Part shown: one piece after another, positions 63,971 through 64,000 of the stretch
Layout: each line of letters opens with the position of its first letter
Numbering within the stretch: position 1 is the first letter of the stretch
The notes under the pieces: generated by a model
What the model was told of the DNA's origin: nothing
Seen by the model: the letters and a program-made list of their open reading frames with translations, nothing else
The model's database searches: none
Source: Streptomyces sp. DH5
GTDB taxonomy: Bacteria > Actinomycetota > Actinomycetes > Streptomycetales > Streptomycetaceae
DNA: 64,000 nt
Direction of reading: 5' to 3'
Assembly: GCF_020873915.1 (NCBI RefSeq)
Contig: NZ_JAHWGP010000007.1
Coordinates: 124,001 to 188,000, forward strand
Made by a program: the position numbers and the translations under genes

Positions 63971-64000
63971 GGCTCGCTCCGCCCTCTCCGCGCCCACGAC

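Overview
The window is very GC-rich, with G/C at almost every third codon position, GTG and even TTG starts, and many 4-bp stop/start overlaps. Together with a conservon, narGHJI, a FurA-KatG pair, mycothiol-era GNAT proteins and RsbU-type phosphatases, this points to a Streptomyces (or close streptomycete) chromosome, probably an accessory or arm-proximal part. I see no rRNA, tRNA, CRISPR array, insertion sequence or phage gene.

Layout. 1-6229: 3' part of narG, then narH-narJ-narI and a VKOR-family gene, all tightly coupled. 6275-6973 (-): a DevR/OsdR-like response regulator with a DevR-box-like palindrome upstream. 7443-13568: a complete conservon (cvnABCD) extended by two cytochromes P450, the first without the ExxR motif, and an enoyl-CoA hydratase. 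13657-15588: a tandem GNAT protein and a Cys-rich pentapeptide-repeat protein. 15566-20005 (-): a three-subunit molybdenum hydroxylase with an SRPBCC protein and a DUF2795 protein. 20200-24903: a PlsC-like acyltransferase, a small HTH protein, a GCS2-like ligase, a truncated hypE relic, a 9-bp repeat, a universal stress protein and an orphan molybdopterin-dehydrogenase FAD protein. 25176-31818: TerB-like protein, secreted GH16 glucanase, small membrane proteins, an acetyltransferase, a BrkB-like protein and DUF2945/DUF3140 proteins. 31954-34649: katG with its Fur-family regulator. 34802-39602: lipid kinase, alkyl-DHAP-synthase-like flavoprotein, TetR regulator and GlpD. 39611-53512: secreted discoidin hydrolase, phosphatase, MASE1 sensor, L,D-transpeptidase-like lipoprotein, glycosyltransferase, phosphoglucomutase and two badly decayed genes. 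53851-58586: a partner-switching module containing a CarH-like B12 photoreceptor domain. 58604-63970 (-): a six-gene redox/methyltransferase cluster.

How it fits together. The left third looks like redox and low-oxygen physiology: respiratory nitrate reductase, a disulfide-forming VKOR, a DevR-like regulator, a universal stress protein and a hydrogenase-maturation relic. The middle holds oxidative and osmotic stress functions and glycerophospholipid metabolism. The most interesting unit is 54.0-58.6 kb: an RsbW-like ATPase, a CbiZ-like cobinamide amidohydrolase, a PAS-GAF-PP2C phosphatase, a B12-binding protein carrying the W-x9-EH signature of CarH light sensors but no DNA-binding domain, and a STAS protein lacking the phospho-acceptor serine. 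I read this as a possible cobalamin/light-responsive partner-switching circuit; the sensing and wiring are inference. Two stretches that look empty (41.8-42.3 and 47.4-47.97 kb) each hold a gene broken by several frameshifts.
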